A stretch of DNA of 64,000 nt from Rhabdophis nuchalis. Lineage: Eukaryota > Chordata > Lepidosauria > Squamata > Natricidae. Positions 19,516-64,000 of the stretch are shown one piece after another. The stretch is from assembly GCA_039707465.1 (NCBI GenBank), contig CM077643.1:62374605-62438604 (forward strand), given 5' to 3'. Within the stretch, counting starts at the first letter, position 1. The number at the start of each line of letters is the position of its first letter. The translations under genes were made by a program, and so were the position numbers. The notes beneath the pieces are model-generated. The model did not search any database. It saw nothing but the letters and a program-made list of their open reading frames with translations, and was not told where the DNA came from.

Positions 19516-22500
19516 AATCTGTACACTATGAGATACAGACCACCACAACCAGATTACACTTTGCTCTAAAATAGTAACATATACATGTACTATAACTGAA
19601 TGCAATGCTTTTTCATTACAAAGCCAAGAAATTTAGTCAAATCAGTGGCTTAGGAAAGCAGATACAGAATTGCAAAACAAGATACTGCAAAGTATGTGCT
19701 TAGCACAAGTATTTGTTCAAGATAAAAGCTGGACCTGCTGCAGAGATTTGCAGAGAAATGGATGTATGTGATAGTCCTATTAAACAATCAAGAGACAAAA
19801 ATTGCAACTGGTTAACATCTAATAATATGAATGCATTTCTTGTATGATTAGATCCTTCCCAAACTGAAGCAAGTGTTTAATATATAGTGAAAATGTTTAC
19901 AGAATGGAAAAGTCATTAGTAATTCAAAGGGATATAATCAGTGCCAAGCAAGTATGCTTCTCTTCATTCCTACATTTCTATTCTCTGGAATAGGTTTTGA
20001 GAAAAAGAGAAGTAAATGTACACCGAATGAAGGCGAATGTACATCATTCAATAAAATCCAAAATTCTAATCAGCTGTAATACTGCTCAGTTATTGGAGTG
20101 CTAAATGAATAATTGCAGATGTAGCATTATAATCAGAAACAGCCATTTTGATTATCACTTAAATAGAAAATTAGGATGGCATCTTTTTTAGTTCTCTATT
20201 GTATTAACTGAGAAGAAAGGGGCTGTGATGTGCACCATAATGACAACTTCTAATACTATACTTATAGCACAAGATTATTTAAGATGGGTATGAAACATTG
20301 TACTATATCTTTTGCTGTAATGAAAACAACAATTCTTAGATTAGTTTTAATAGATGTTCCTCTGGTTTGTCCTATTTTGGATTTTTGAACAGAGGGACTC
20401 AAACTACTAAAAGAAGGGTAAAGACTTATTTTGGCTTTTTAATATCAAAGCGAATTCGAACACATTTTTTTGCATTTAATTTTTCTACCCTTTATTTTTA
20501 ATAGCTAAACTGCAAAGACTAATATTGCTTTCTAGCATAATCTGAATATGGTTTTCCACAATTAATTAGGAGCAGAATTTAATTTATTTTAAAAGTTTGC
20601 CTAAGCCATAAAATAAATGTTTGACTGAAAATTGAAAGTGCTATAACTACTTTGTTTTACAATGAAATTTAATGTCATCTAAGAGCAGTGATAAAAATTC
20701 AAGGTGGAAAAAAAATGAGCAAGCTTACTATATCCAGATTCTATCAATCCATTCTTTATTTAAAATATCTTTTGAAGTTGCCATTACCTTAACACTGAAG
20801 GATATGTCCACAGGGTATACTAAAAGTTACTTTTCCACATGTATGTGTTCTTGGTTTATTTATGCAAGACCTCTTTATAGGGCAAAAACGTGAAAAAGAA
20901 TATAGAGGTTCATTTTGATCAAATTATCAGAAGAAAATTATTAGCGTTCTTAATGCAACACAGGTAATCTTTTACACAGTTTTATCACATGTAGAATAGC
21001 CATTTTTTTAATGTGAGAATTTGTTATAGCCTTTTCAGGGCTGCATAATACAGAGCAAATTATAGCAGTGCAATCTTCTAGTATTATTCACATGGTATAA
21101 CTATTTTTAATTAAATACTGAACAATTCAAATATTATTTAACATTTTGTTTAGCAGAACAAAACTGGAGAATTGATAATACATTTTTGAGCTCTGTGTTG
21201 AACAGTGGCAACATTGTAGAAAATATAAAGTAGATGACTATTTGGAAAACAGTTTTGCCCCTCGATTTGCAGTGAGGCACCATAGCTATTATCTTTCGTT
21301 TTGTAAACATATACACATATAAAAAGACATGCTCTCTTTCCAGGTTTTGAACACAATTGCGGGGAAGAAGCCTTGTCTTGTGATATTTCTGGGGGTTATT
21401 TTTGGAACAGTGATCTGCAGAAGATTGGCTGGGAGATGGGGAATGAAATGTTCAATTCCAAATGTCTGCCAAACATGTTGTTGGAATATGCTTTTTTCCC
21501 AGCATTGTTGAGTGCTTTTTCCTAGTATCTTTGTCCATTCAGCAGCCTGGAAGAAACTGATAGTTCATCCTTGCAATCTACCATATAAGGCTGCAAAGAA
21601 ATTTTCAGAATTGCAGTATAATGTTGCAAGATGTACAGCACACTGGCTATATATTGTTAATATCTACCTCAATGAGTGATATTTAACTGTTGCTCCATTT
21701 CTGCTTGTAATCGTAAGAAATATGATTAAATTATTCTTAATCTAAGATAGTTAAGACTTGAAGAAGTGAAAAAAAGTATTAGGATACTTTCTTCATCTAG
21801 AATGAACTCATCCAATGTAAATATTGCAAGAAAAAATGCTTTTAATTCCTAATTATTGGGATATGAGAGGTAGTAGCCCCACATTATAGAACAGCTTCCC
21901 CATGATTAGACTGTATATGTACTATATATTGTTATTTTATGCATACACTGCTGAGTGCTGCACAGTCGTAGCAACATAAAAATTTAATAAATATTTCTTA
22001 TCATGATTTAGCAGTGGAATGTTCTTCAGAATGATCCGCATATACAAGTTACAAAGTTACCTTTGTTCTTTATTTTCCATTATCATCATCATGATCCAAT
22101 TGTTAAAATACTAAGATTTTTTAGATCAACTGATTGAGATTATTAATTTTTTCAAAATAAACTGTATAAACACACACAGACACACTCTTAATAAGCTGTC
22201 TTGATCTTAGATTGTTCTGATGCTGAAAACATTTCAATCAGACTTAAAGGGAGAGTATTTCTGTAGGAAAAAAAATCCCAACAGATTTAGCAAGTTTAAA
22301 TAGTTTAAAAAATCAGTGTTAGGATTGATCATCCTTCAATTAAAAAAAATACAGAAATCCTCTAAATTCTGCTGAAGATGTTACTTAGCCTGGTAAAGAA
22401 ATGTTTGGAAACCAACCCACAGGCTTGGAGAACAAATCTCCAAATATTACTCTAATAACTACAAATGTTAAGCTCTATTAAGATCTGGACTTGACAAATC

Positions 22501-22680
22501 TTTTGACATCAGTACTATCTAATTGTATTTAGAAATTGAAGACATTATGCTGGGATTAATCATTTTCTCTTTTATATTTGAGGTTTTCTATTTTTACTTG
22601 AGAAAAGGCAAAATTAACTGTGAAATATAAATGGATTTGCAATGGATTTGTTTATCTTTTAAAATAGCAGAGATATTTTA
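19516..22680 (+). other. DICER1 intron 1, unique-looking stretch
   Basis: About 3.2 kb of AT-rich sequence with no confident gene, RNA or repeat. An ORF at 21329-21511 with a good acceptor-like TTTCCAG upstream has no recognisable relative and no matching donor, so I leave it uncalled. Confidence 0.4.
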
Positions 22681-22734
22681 CTTATACCCACTTTTATTAT
22701 TTTTATAAATAAGATGACAGACACACACTATATT

Positions 22735-22895
22735 TGTTTCTGTATTTTTCCACAAAAATAACCCTGTGAGATGGGTTGGGCTGAGAGAGCACAACTGGCC
22801 CAAAATTGCCTAGTTGGCTTTCATGACTAAGACTGGATAAGTTTCCTGGCTTCTAATCTGGTGCCTGAACCACTGGACCAAACTTTCTTAGATAC
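22735..22895 (-). mobile_element. tRNA-derived SINE (minus strand), old copy
   Basis: Contains CCCTGTGAGATGGGTTGGGC and TGAACCACTGGACCAAACTT, the reversed SINE body and tRNA-like head. Confidence 0.65.
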
Positions 22896-23214
22896 CATAC
22901 AAAGATAGGCAAAAAAGAAACATCAGTGAGACTTCTATATTCAGAAATCAAAAATATATATAATATTGCAATTGTTGGTCTTTCATGGCCATAGTCAGTT
23001 GCTCCTCCCCTCCTGCTCCATTCAGTGATAATTAATATAATTTGACAAATAGTAACTATGTTCAAACTGCAAGGAAGTATTTTAACAAATATCTGAAAAG
23101 TAAATGAATTTCAATTTTTTCTCACTTCATTTGACACAGTAAATGATAAAGCTGATATTTGTCTATTGGAAATTCTTAATTGTCCAGCTCGTGGTTGTCC
23201 CAAAGGTATTTTTT

Positions 23215-23405
23215 CCAAAAGGCAACCAGAATTGGGTTTTTTTTTCTTTGAAAACTTTTCAGTTTCTCAACCAAGAAGCTTCTTCAGTATTAACTTAGAA
23301 CTCAGTTCTAATAATTAGAACTGAAGAAGCTTTCTGGATGAGAAGTGAAATGGGTTTTTTTAAACCCAAGAAAATCCACTTGCCTTTTGGAAAAAAGCAC
23401 TTTTG
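23215..23405. mobile_element. Penelope-like end, inverted hairpin
   Basis: Two arms in opposite orientation, around AAGAAGCTTCTTCAG (23273) and CTGAAGAAGCTTTCT (23321), flanked by TTCCAAAAGGCAACC and TGCCTTTTGGAAAAA. The CTGAAGAAGCTTCTTGGATGAG pattern is common at ends of Penelope-like elements. Family assignment is tentative. Confidence 0.4.
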
Positions 23406-23639
23406 GGACAATGCTGATATTTGTTACATATACAAAAAAAGAATTTTGTATTTTCTAACTTCACCTCATTTATTGTAGAAGCTATTGGTAAACTTATTTG
23501 ACTGCTGTATTATAGATGAATCAGTTATCTGCTCCTTTTTTGTGATGATACATTTTTCAAGATTTTCTGTCTTTGCTTCCACAAATTATTTGTTAAATTA
23601 ATTCAAAACATTTAAAAGTACTTATTTTGCAACAGTTTC

Positions 23640-23960
23640 CAGAATGCCACTAAGAGGAGGCTAATCTGATCTCTACAGGGAGGCTGTTCCATATGTGGGA
23701 TTTGTAGCAATTCCTCGTTAGATGTTTTATTCAGCTTAGCCAATACTGGTTGGAGTTGGTGACTTTGTAGGAATCCATGGCACAAAGAACATTATAGGTG
23801 AAAATCAGTATCTTAAAGTGTATCCAGAGATCAATGGGCAACCAATGCAGTCTTTGCAAAAATAATGTATTCTTGTCAAAACTAGGGACCCGAAAGAATT
23901 CAGGCAACTGCATTTTTGATCAAATAATAATAATAATCTTTATTGTCATTGTAATAATAT
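23640..23960 (-). pseudogene. Old L2/CR1-group LINE remnant with (AAT)n tail
   Basis: The minus frame contains LQRLHWLPIDLWIHFKILIF, the thumb region conserved in CR1/L2 ORF2. AATAATCTTTATTGTCATTG at 23930-23950 is the reversed L2-type 3' tail. Order of parts is consistent with separate fragments of similar elements. Confidence 0.6.
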
Positions 23961-24379
23961 TGTAATAAAATTACGATGAAATGTAGCTTCTCAGTAATTT
24001 TTAAGGGAAGCCCTAAATGGAATCATATTATAGTAATGTGGCTGGGTAATGAGACTGAATTATTGCAGGCAGATTGTCTTGCCCCATATACCACTGCAAC
24101 TGGTGCAGTAGCTGAAGCTGTCATAGATCTCTCTGGCCATAGCTTCTATTCAAGAAGGTGGTGTAAATTCAGAAAGCTCCTCAAACATGCTCTTTGATAG
24201 GTAGAGACTGCACACTAATGATCATTGTATTGGCAGCAACTCTTGAGTTTTATTCTCTCCCATTCAGGCCATGACAGTGTTTAGATCAGATATATTCAAC
24301 CTGTGGGATGCATGCAGCATTAGACAGTAAAGTGGCCCCCACAAAGTAATAAAAATATATTTTAAAATTAACTATATTA

Positions 24380-24825
24380 TATATATATGAGTGCAGACAA
24401 GAGCAACAAAGATGAATAGGGGACTAGAGGCTAAAACATATGAAGAATGGTTGCAGGAACTGGGTATGTAAAATGAAAAGAAGGACTGGGGTGACATGAT
24501 TGCAGTATTCCAATATCTCAAGGGCTTCCACAAAATTCTCCAAAACACCTGAGGGCAGGACAAGAAGCAATGGGTGGAAACTAATCAAGAACAGAAGCAG
24601 CCTAGAACTAAGGAGAAATTTCCTGACAGAATAATTAATCAGTGGAACAACTTGCCTCCAGAAGTTGTGAATGATCTAATACTGGAAGTTTTTAAGAAGA
24701 TGTTGGATAACCATTTGTCTGAAATGGTGTAGGGTTTCCTGCCTAGGCAGGCAGTTGGACTAGAAGATCTCCAAGTTCCCTTCAAGTTCTATTATTCCGT
24801 ATTCTATATTTTATATGTAGCCCAA
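24380..24825 (+). mobile_element. CR1 LINE 3' UTR copy
   Basis: Carries the long conserved CR1 3' part: AGAGCAACAAAGATGA, GGACAAGAAGCAATGGGTGG, CAGTGGAACAACTTGCCTCC and GTTGGACTAGAAGATCTCCA, then ATTCTATA repeats. Non-coding and truncated. Confidence 0.8.
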
Positions 24826-25630
24826 GACAACTCATTTTCACTCAATGTGACCCAGTCAAACCAAAAGATTAAATAACCATGCTTTAGATACTGAAAGGGA
24901 TATTGACAGCATTTCCTGCAGGCCAAGGACTGTGATGTATAGTTAATTATCGGCATGATATTGATGATATCAAACTCCAAACTGCCAAATGACCTTTCCC
25001 AGAGTATTCCAACAGATGCTAAAAACAGGAAAGATAGGACTGATTCATAGTACCCCTCATATCAAGAGCTATAGGCCAACCTCTGTTTCCCCACAAGAAG
25101 TGATTTAACTTTCCACCCTGAGCAAAGAGTGAAACTATTAGAAAACAACCTCTCCTATCCCCAACTCTTACAGAGAGTTGCATTTTACTCAATGAAATCC
25201 TGCTCAATAGTATCGGAAACCATTGAATTACTCTTGTAATTGATTGAGAAAAAATATACATATATAAAACAGTCTGCTGCTAAATTAGTTTTCCTGATTT
25301 GAAATTCAGCTTTATAATGTAGAATATATTCTGTTTAGTTTGTTAATTTACTTCCCCTTTGGGGTTTTGTAAGATAAAAAATATTAATTGAAAACATTGA
25401 TTGCATTTAAAGTTAGTTAAATGCATCTAAATATGCTTGTAATCAACTCTTTTGAGCCTTTATTCCTCTAAAATCAAGTTGTAGTTTTAAATTAACATTT
25501 CATATAACTAGTCTAAATCTTGGTCAAAGAAGAAATCACAGTGATAATCTTTTGCAGTTGAATTTTTGATTTTGTTTTAAAAAAACGTTTAGAGTCTTTT
25601 AACAAGAGTTTTCTTCTGTTAACTGAACAG

Positions 25631-25735
25631 GAGCTTGGCAGTGATGTGATTACCATACATACCATACACGCAGATATAATGGTGTCAGAATGCAGTTCAG
25701 AAAACATATACGCAGAGATCTCAGAAATTAATACA
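25631..25735 (+). other. Orphan exon-like segment (speculative)
   Basis: 105 nt open in one frame (35 codons), bounded by TTCTTCTGTTAACTGAACAG on the left and a GTAAGT donor on the right, phase 0 at both ends. The translation includes SENIYAEISEIN, which looks like a cytoplasmic tyrosine motif. No neighbouring exon with matching phase was found in DICER1 intron 1. It may be a chance ORF, a cryptic exon or a relic. Confidence 0.2.
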
Positions 25736-25877
25736 GTAAGTTGATGATCGTTAATCTGCACAAAATTAATATTTATTCAATACTACATTTTAGAAAATAA
25801 TTTATTTGGGGAAAAGATAGATCATAGAGAAAATTATAAGAAATGAGAATATAAATTAATTAGTAGCTGTTATTTCA

Positions 25878-25995
25878 AAATTGCTTTCTTATTTATTTAT
25901 TTATTTATTTGGATTTATTGACCGCCCCCTCTCTCCGAAGGGACTCGAGGCGGTGTACAAGAATTTAAGAGCATATACATAAAACAATTATAAAT
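25878..25995 (-). mobile_element. CR1-group 3' terminal fragment (minus)
   Basis: (ATTT)n followed by GACCGCCCCCTCTCTCCGAA and GGGACTCGAGGCGGTGTACA is the reversed LINE 3' end also seen at 44590. Confidence 0.8.
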
Positions 25996-26224
25996 AATTA
26001 AAACTAATTATTGAAGTGAGACATTTTGTGATGTTGAAAAGTTTATTGTAATAACAGCTGTCTATATTGTGTATATTATTTTGAAATTTTATATGTCATG
26101 TCCATATTAAATTGTGTATAATTTATTGTGAAAAATGTGGATTGATCACTTTGAATATTTATTAAAAAATATATTTTAATCTGAAATAAAAAGGACTGTA
26201 AGGCAAACAAAATAATTTTTGTAA

Positions 26225-26330
26225 ATAATTTTATTTATTCATTTATAACATTTCTATACCATCCATCTCACCTAAATGACTCTGTGAAGTTTACAATATT
26301 GTAAACCACCCAGAATACTAACAAGATTAA
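26225..26330 (-). mobile_element. Degraded LINE 3' fragment
   Basis: TTTATTTATTCATTTATAAC and CCATCCATCTCACCTAAATG followed by CCACCCAGAATA resemble old CR1/L2-group ends in reverse. Confidence 0.35.
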
Positions 26331-26757
26331 TATTTTTTCCTATGTGTACTTCCTTAACATTGACTAAGTCAGATATCTGCCTTAAGAGATAGGCTTTTGT
26401 AAAGATGTTAAAACAGTTTTAAATCAAATGATTTAAAATATTTACATTAGAAAGGATAGCAGAATTTTAATTCTTGTATCCTTAAGATTCAAAATGTTTG
26501 AATATCTTTATAGTGACTGAATTGGCAGGGAAAGCTGCTAAAGTCCAAGTGAAGAGTCCGGGTTACTATAGTGCCAGATGTAACTTAAAATCACGATATG
26601 CAAGTATGTGAAGTTAATATCCTTACGGGAATTATTCTATCTCTGAAAAGAAGTACTTCGAGCCCGTCCAGAGTTTTGAAATGCCCACAGCACAGTGTAG
26701 CAGACTCCTCCATGCCCCCTTGTCTCTCCCCTGGGCTGTGCAATGACAGCGCAATTC

Positions 26758-27115
26758 TCCCCCCCCCCCCCCCCCCAAATGAGTGGAAATCGTTCTGCAT
26801 CAGCAATTTAAGGAACCTGCCTTTAACAACTTTCCTTTTCTCCAGGCTGAGCCTTCCGGGTCCAGGTAGTCGAGGACATTCGCCATGTGGCAGGCAGGAG
26901 TTGTCTAGGTCAGGCAGGAGTTCCTTTTAGCCGCAGCTCAGGACACCGGCGGGAAATGTGTGTGGATCATCCCTCAAGAGAAAGGGGATCTGCGGGGTGG
27001 GGTTTCCAGAGGCCAAAGATGTATTCCGGAGGCTGTATTCAGGGTATAAGACACCAACATTTTCATCCTTTTTTAGTGGGGAAAAAGATCATCTTATACT
27101 CCGAAAAATATGTAT
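26758..27115. mobile_element. GTATAAGACGC-type terminal-inverted-repeat element, right half
   Basis: The segment ends in ATCTTATACTCCGAAAAATA (about 27090-27110), the right terminus of the family seen complete at 47605-48216. The left terminus is missing. A poly(C) run lies at 26758-26777. The ORFs across it are not conserved. Confidence 0.5.
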
Positions 27116-27207
27116 TTGCTCTCTTAAACATGAATCCCTTCCACATTTTTCCCATGCCAGGCCTTGACTTAGGCTTTTTTGCCATTTAAATATTATTAGC
27201 GCTGCAC

Positions 27208-27246
27208 ACTATGTTGTTGCTGTTGTTGTTGTTGTTGTTGTTGTTT
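27208..27246. repeat. (GTT)n microsatellite
   Basis: About a dozen GTT units with one interruption. Confidence 0.95.
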
Positions 27247-27723
27247 TGCCCCTGAATTGAATTAGTATTAGAGGTTAAATGGAACTTGCATTCTGAAGTG
27301 TAAAGATTGCCTGGGAGATGAAGAGTAATATAGTACTATCACAAGTTCTTATCCTCCAATTTCATGGAAAATATTACTGGTGATTCATTTACATTCTACT
27401 TTTTCCATTCAATTAAATTCTCATTGTCTGAATATTGTCACTTAGTATTTAAATATTCATTCTTTATAGATTTATTAGATTCTTTTAAATAGCAGAAAAT
27501 GAAATTCTCTTTTTTCAAGGAGTATTTAGAACAAAATAATTCTTGCAATGTTGCAAAGTGGCAGAAAGGAATAGAAACAGAAAGCATAGCAAAATTAAGT
27601 AAGGCTTGCCATTATGTTTCTTCTCATAATACCCTCTTTTAAACAATCAAAAAATAATAAAGTTGCTTTAAAAGTTATAAAAATGGATATGCTTCTGTAA
27701 CCTATCTATTATGTTCTCCATTA

Positions 27724-28103
27724 CAGGTAGTCCTCAATTTACAACTGCAATTGAACCCAAAATTTCTCTTGCTAAACGAGTCATTTGATAAGTGAGTTTG
27801 CTCCATTTTACGATCTTTTTTGCCACAGATGTTAAGTGAATCACTGTACTTGTTAAGTTAGTAACATGGTTGTTAAATCTGGCTTCTCCATTGACTTTGA
27901 TTGTCAGAAGATTACAAAAGGTAGTCACATAACCTTGGGACATTGCAACTGTCATAAATATGAGTCAGTTGCCAAGCATCTGAATTTTGATCACAAAATT
28001 CAAGGGTCATAAGTGTGGGGAAATGGCCATAAGTCCCTTTTTTCAATGCTATTGTAACTTCAAACGGTCATTAAATGAACTTTTGTAAGTTGAGGTCTAC
28101 CTG
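27724..28103. mobile_element. TA-flanked MITE (CAGGTAGTCC family), copy 2
   Basis: Begins CAGGTAGTCCTCAATTTACA and ends TTGAGGTCTACCTG with TA on both flanks. At 380 bp it is the best-preserved copy in the window. Confidence 0.85.
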
Positions 28104-28599
28104 TATATACAATACATATAAACAAGTATTGAAATTATTTTGTTACTATTTGGCATTTTCAATGTTTTTCAGAATAGTGTGCAAAATATGTAACAAAAGA
28201 ATGACTAGTTCATTCAATTGAATATGACCTCTAAATTATAAACAAAATCCATTAAGTCTGGAAAGTCAATGTAGCATAGGTGAATGAGCAATACTGTAGT
28301 CATTGGTTTAAACCTCATCCTGATCACTAGCTCACTAAGGCTGCAATTCTGTTGTTCATTGGCGAGCATCCTATGCATAATACTTTTGAATCTTTTTCTA
28401 TAAGAAGAGAGGCAGATAAGACCGTTGTGGGGTAGAATAGACTTTCTACAGCCTGGAAATATTTGTGTCAAGATTAAAGTTAGAGGGATTTCCTAGATTT
28501 TATCAGATGCTCTTTACTAAAATAGAAAAAAACTTTTTTTTAAAATATGTTCAATTTCAAATTAATGTGAAAGTGATTCATATTTTTCTTGTCATAGGA

Positions 28600-28690
28600 A
28601 AATGCTGTATTCAGTGTATAAAACGCACCCACTTTTTCACCCTTTTTTTGGGGGGGAGGTGCGTCTTATACTCTGAAAAATACGGTAGCT
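28600..28690. mobile_element. GTATAAGACGC-type element, right-end copy
   Basis: AGTGTATAAAACGCACCCAC ... GGTGCGTCTTATACTCTGAA then AAATACGG and TA. Inverted halves of about 30 bp make a short hairpin. Confidence 0.65.
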
Positions 28691-28779
28691 CTTTGAACTT
28701 CAAGTTTGTAGTCTTCTATAACAGCAGGAATTATATATACTGCATGGAGAAGTGACAATTTGGCCTTCCTTGGGAGGAT

Positions 28780-29395
28780 TGAAAGGGATTAGTGTGATTT
28801 ATCACACTTAATTGGGAACCAATTTCATCTGGACTTGGTTGGGAAACTAGACTGATTTTGGAGATTGAACTTATTATATTTAATCAAACAACAATTGATA
28901 AAGAGATGGAATTAAAAAAACCAAACATGGATATTTGATCCACGACAAATTACTGTTAATTTTTGGGATGATTTGGAATGATAAGATGCCGTAGAAAATT
29001 TTCTATTAACTGATTAACAATTTGCTAACACAGAGTTTTGAAACTTTAACTTTGTCTTTTTATATTATTATTGTTCTTCCTGTTAACTATTTTGTCATTA
29101 ATATAATATATAGATGACAGGTTAGTAATTTGCAAATAGATTTAATAATTTAAAAATCTTTTGGGTGTTTTTCATAAGAGGTGGGATATTAATATTGTAG
29201 TATCACTATTCAACTAAAGAGGATAATATATCTATAGGTGTTAGTATTCTTTTTCCAATTCACTTTTTAAATGTCTTGTTTGCTATGTTTTCTTTTTGTT
29301 TTGCTTGTTTGTTTTTAAAAATCTTTTGGAGTTTTGTATTTTAATTTTTTTGAATAAATTTGATAAATAATATGATTAAAAAAGGGAAAAAAGGA
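28780..29395 (+). mobile_element. Probable L1 3' UTR fragment
   Basis: The AT-rich sequence ends TTTTTGAATAAATTTGATAAA and an A-rich tail near 29380-29395, the pattern of a non-LTR 3' end. No ORF survives. Weak call. Confidence 0.35.
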
Positions 29396-29529
29396 GAGGT
29401 TATAAGTCAATATGTATGCATGTATTGTGAGACTCTTAGGGTGGTATAAGTGAACAAGCAACATTCAGTTTAGCCTGAAAGTTGCTGTTGAATTGTCAAT
29501 TACAAAAAAATACTGAAAATGTTGTTTAA

Positions 29530-29757
29530 TAAATAGGCCTTGAAGACCTATTTATTTCGTGCGGCTGGCCTGGTGTAGTTTTTAATTTGTTTTAGTAGGG
29601 GTTTTAGTAGGGGTTTTAGGACAGGCCAACTATTTAATGTATTTTTAATGTATTTTATGCTTTATATTATCGATTTTTTTACCTGCCTGTACACCGCCCT
29701 GAGTCCGAGTAGGGAGAAGGGCGGGATATACATTTAATAAATACAAATACAAATACA
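29530..29757 (+). mobile_element. CR1-group LINE 3' end
   Basis: Contains the end of ORF2 (CCTTGAAGACCTATTTATTT), then GTACACCGCCCTGAGTCCGA, GGGAGAAGGGCGGGATATAC and an AAATAC tail. Confidence 0.85.
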
Positions 29758-29839
29758 GTAGTAAAACCAAATTTAAGCTAAACCTAAATTTAAATAAACA
29801 TTATTTAAACTTAAATAAATTTAGATAAAGAAATAATAT

Positions 29840-30207
29840 GAGTAGTCCTTCACTTAAAGACAACAACTGGGACTGGAATTACTGTCACTGAGCAATGTTA
29901 TCAATAAATGAGTTGCACCAGATTGAGTGACCATTTTTGCCATGGTCGTTAGGCAAAATCTAGCTTTCCCCATTGACTTCTTGTCAGAAACAGGCTGGGA
30001 AGGTTGCAGGTGGCAATCAAGTGACCCTGGAACACTCCAACTCTTACAAATACTTGCAGATTGCCAAGCATCTGAATTGTGATCAGATTGACCTCAGGGA
30101 TGCTGTGACAGTTGTAAGAGTGAGAACTGGTTGTAAGTCACTTTTTTCAGTGTCATCATAACTTCAAATGGTTGCTAAATAAATGATTATAAGTCAAGGA
30201 CTACCTG
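29840..30207. mobile_element. TA-flanked MITE (CAGGTAGTCC family), copy 3
   Basis: Degenerate left end AGTAGTCCTTCACTTAAAGA and right end AAGTCAAGGACTACCTG followed by TA. Confidence 0.7.
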
Positions 30208-30214
30208 TAAAAGC

Positions 30215-31228
30215 TGCAAAAAAAAAAATAGGGGAAAGGGAAAAATACATCTTTAAGTCTTTAGCCACTCTTCTGTATAACCAATGGAATGCTCTTATTT
30301 AGGCCATTTTCTTGACTTGTCATTGGTACTTTCACTTTAATTGTTTTCTGTCTTACAATCCATGCTATTTATTTTCCAGTAGTTTTAATATTTATACATC
30401 AGACAAAATTTGTTTCACCTTTTTATCCTGTAAATCTCTCATAACATTCCTTTTTACACCTGTCATTTCTTAATTTTTGGAAGCAATCTAGCCATAGCAG
30501 CAGACATTGCTGATATTGTGCCTGCTAATTTCTGATTCCATGCTTCAACAATCTGCAATATTTCGTATGTCATAATATTTTGTGTCATTTTGTAAATTAA
30601 ACCAAAACCAAAGGGCAAAATTTCTTTTTCTTTTCTACCCGGAATCTTTAATCCCCTCTAATGTCCAGTTTCTTATATCACAAAGTCTTGAATTTCTGTT
30701 GTTGCTTTGGATAAACAAAAGAGGTTTTTAGGACCAGTCTACTCACCGGTTCATCTCAACTCATTCAGAAATGTGCTAGTTCACAATTGTTTCCCCTGAA
30801 TTCTCTGAATTGTTCATTTTAACCTGACATGAGAATCTGACTAATCCCAGTATAGCCATAAGTATTGTAATATATTATAATTTAGTTTAAAACAATTCAG
30901 GTTTTAGTTTTAGCTGGCACTTGCCTGTTACTTTATCCTGCTCCTACATGCTTTTTGAAGTATAGAGTCAGCATGCTATTAAAAGCCTTATTGCTTTTCT
31001 TTTTTGTTTTTGACCTAAATAAAGATACACTTCTTTTTTACTTATTGGAAGAACGTTACCCAATCAGGGGGGTAATGTAAAGTTTTTCACTATTTGGATT
31101 GTCTCTTGGGGCTCTGTGTGTCAGTTTTTATTTTAAATTTAAAAAATAACCTTTTCAACATTTTTCTGTACATGTGCATAAATGATTAATAAATAGTTGT
31201 AATGTTGTTGTACTCTCTTCCACAATAG
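30215..31228 (+). other. DICER1 intron 1, 3' end
   Basis: Nothing recognised apart from short A-runs. It ends in the exon 2 acceptor CTCTCTTCCACAATAG. Confidence 0.4.

Positions 31229-64000
<32,772 letters not shown>

Noticed and set aside
21329..21511. A 60-codon ORF with an acceptor-like site upstream
   Set aside because: No donor at its end, no matching exon phase and no recognised relative.
22853..23065. A 70-codon minus-strand ORF
   Set aside because: It overlaps a SINE and has no recognisable domain or splice support.

Overview
The window is vertebrate nuclear DNA, almost certainly from a squamate reptile and probably a snake. Coding sequence is only a few percent of it. The rest is introns and intergenic DNA rich in CR1/L2-group LINEs, tRNA-derived SINEs, L1, Penelope-like, Ty3/Gypsy, hAT and Tc1/mariner elements and microsatellites, a mixture typical of squamates. 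No bacterial, plasmid or phage features were seen.

Region 1 (1-6700, + strand): the last two coding exons of CLMN (calmin), ending in its C-terminal membrane anchor, and a probable 3' UTR. The intron between them holds a 133-bp hAT MITE, a Helitron-like block with minisatellites, an L1 ORF2 fragment, a Penelope-like/L2 composite and a long CT microsatellite. Region 2 (6700-16500): intergenic DNA between CLMN and DICER1, mostly transposable elements. It includes a Penelope-like endonuclease remnant, an 873-bp GC-rich hAT element, a 3.3-kb fold-back hAT carrying a CR1 insertion, and a complete 1.56-kb L1-type element that carries ORF1 but no ORF2. Region 3 (about 16590-17480): a CpG-rich, TATA-less promoter with CCAAT boxes and several possible first-exon donors.

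Region 4 (17000-64000): the DICER1 gene on the + strand, from a 14-kb first intron through 21 coding exons (exons 2 to 22, counting the leader as exon 1). Exon lengths and phases join without a break into 1375 codons. These cover the helicase (Walker A, DECH), the acidic loop, the helicase C domain, the Dicer dimerization domain (DUF283), the platform, PAZ and the start of RNase IIIa. The window cuts exon 22, so the rest of RNase IIIa, RNase IIIb and the dsRNA-binding domain lie beyond it. The CLMN then DICER1 order in the same direction matches the arrangement in human.

The most interesting points outside annotated genes are: (a) a predicted short upstream ORF whose stop codon overlaps the DICER1 start codon as ATGA, assuming one particular exon 1 to exon 2 splice; (b) the ORF1-only L1 with perfect 13-bp target duplications; (c) near-perfect fold-back elements inside DICER1 introns that could make long dsRNA in the pre-mRNA of the enzyme that cuts dsRNA; (d) a Tc1 element with an extra outer copy of its terminal repeat and a lost catalytic Asp; and (e) several nested insertions that can be ordered in time from intact target duplications. 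I did not find a wholly new gene system.
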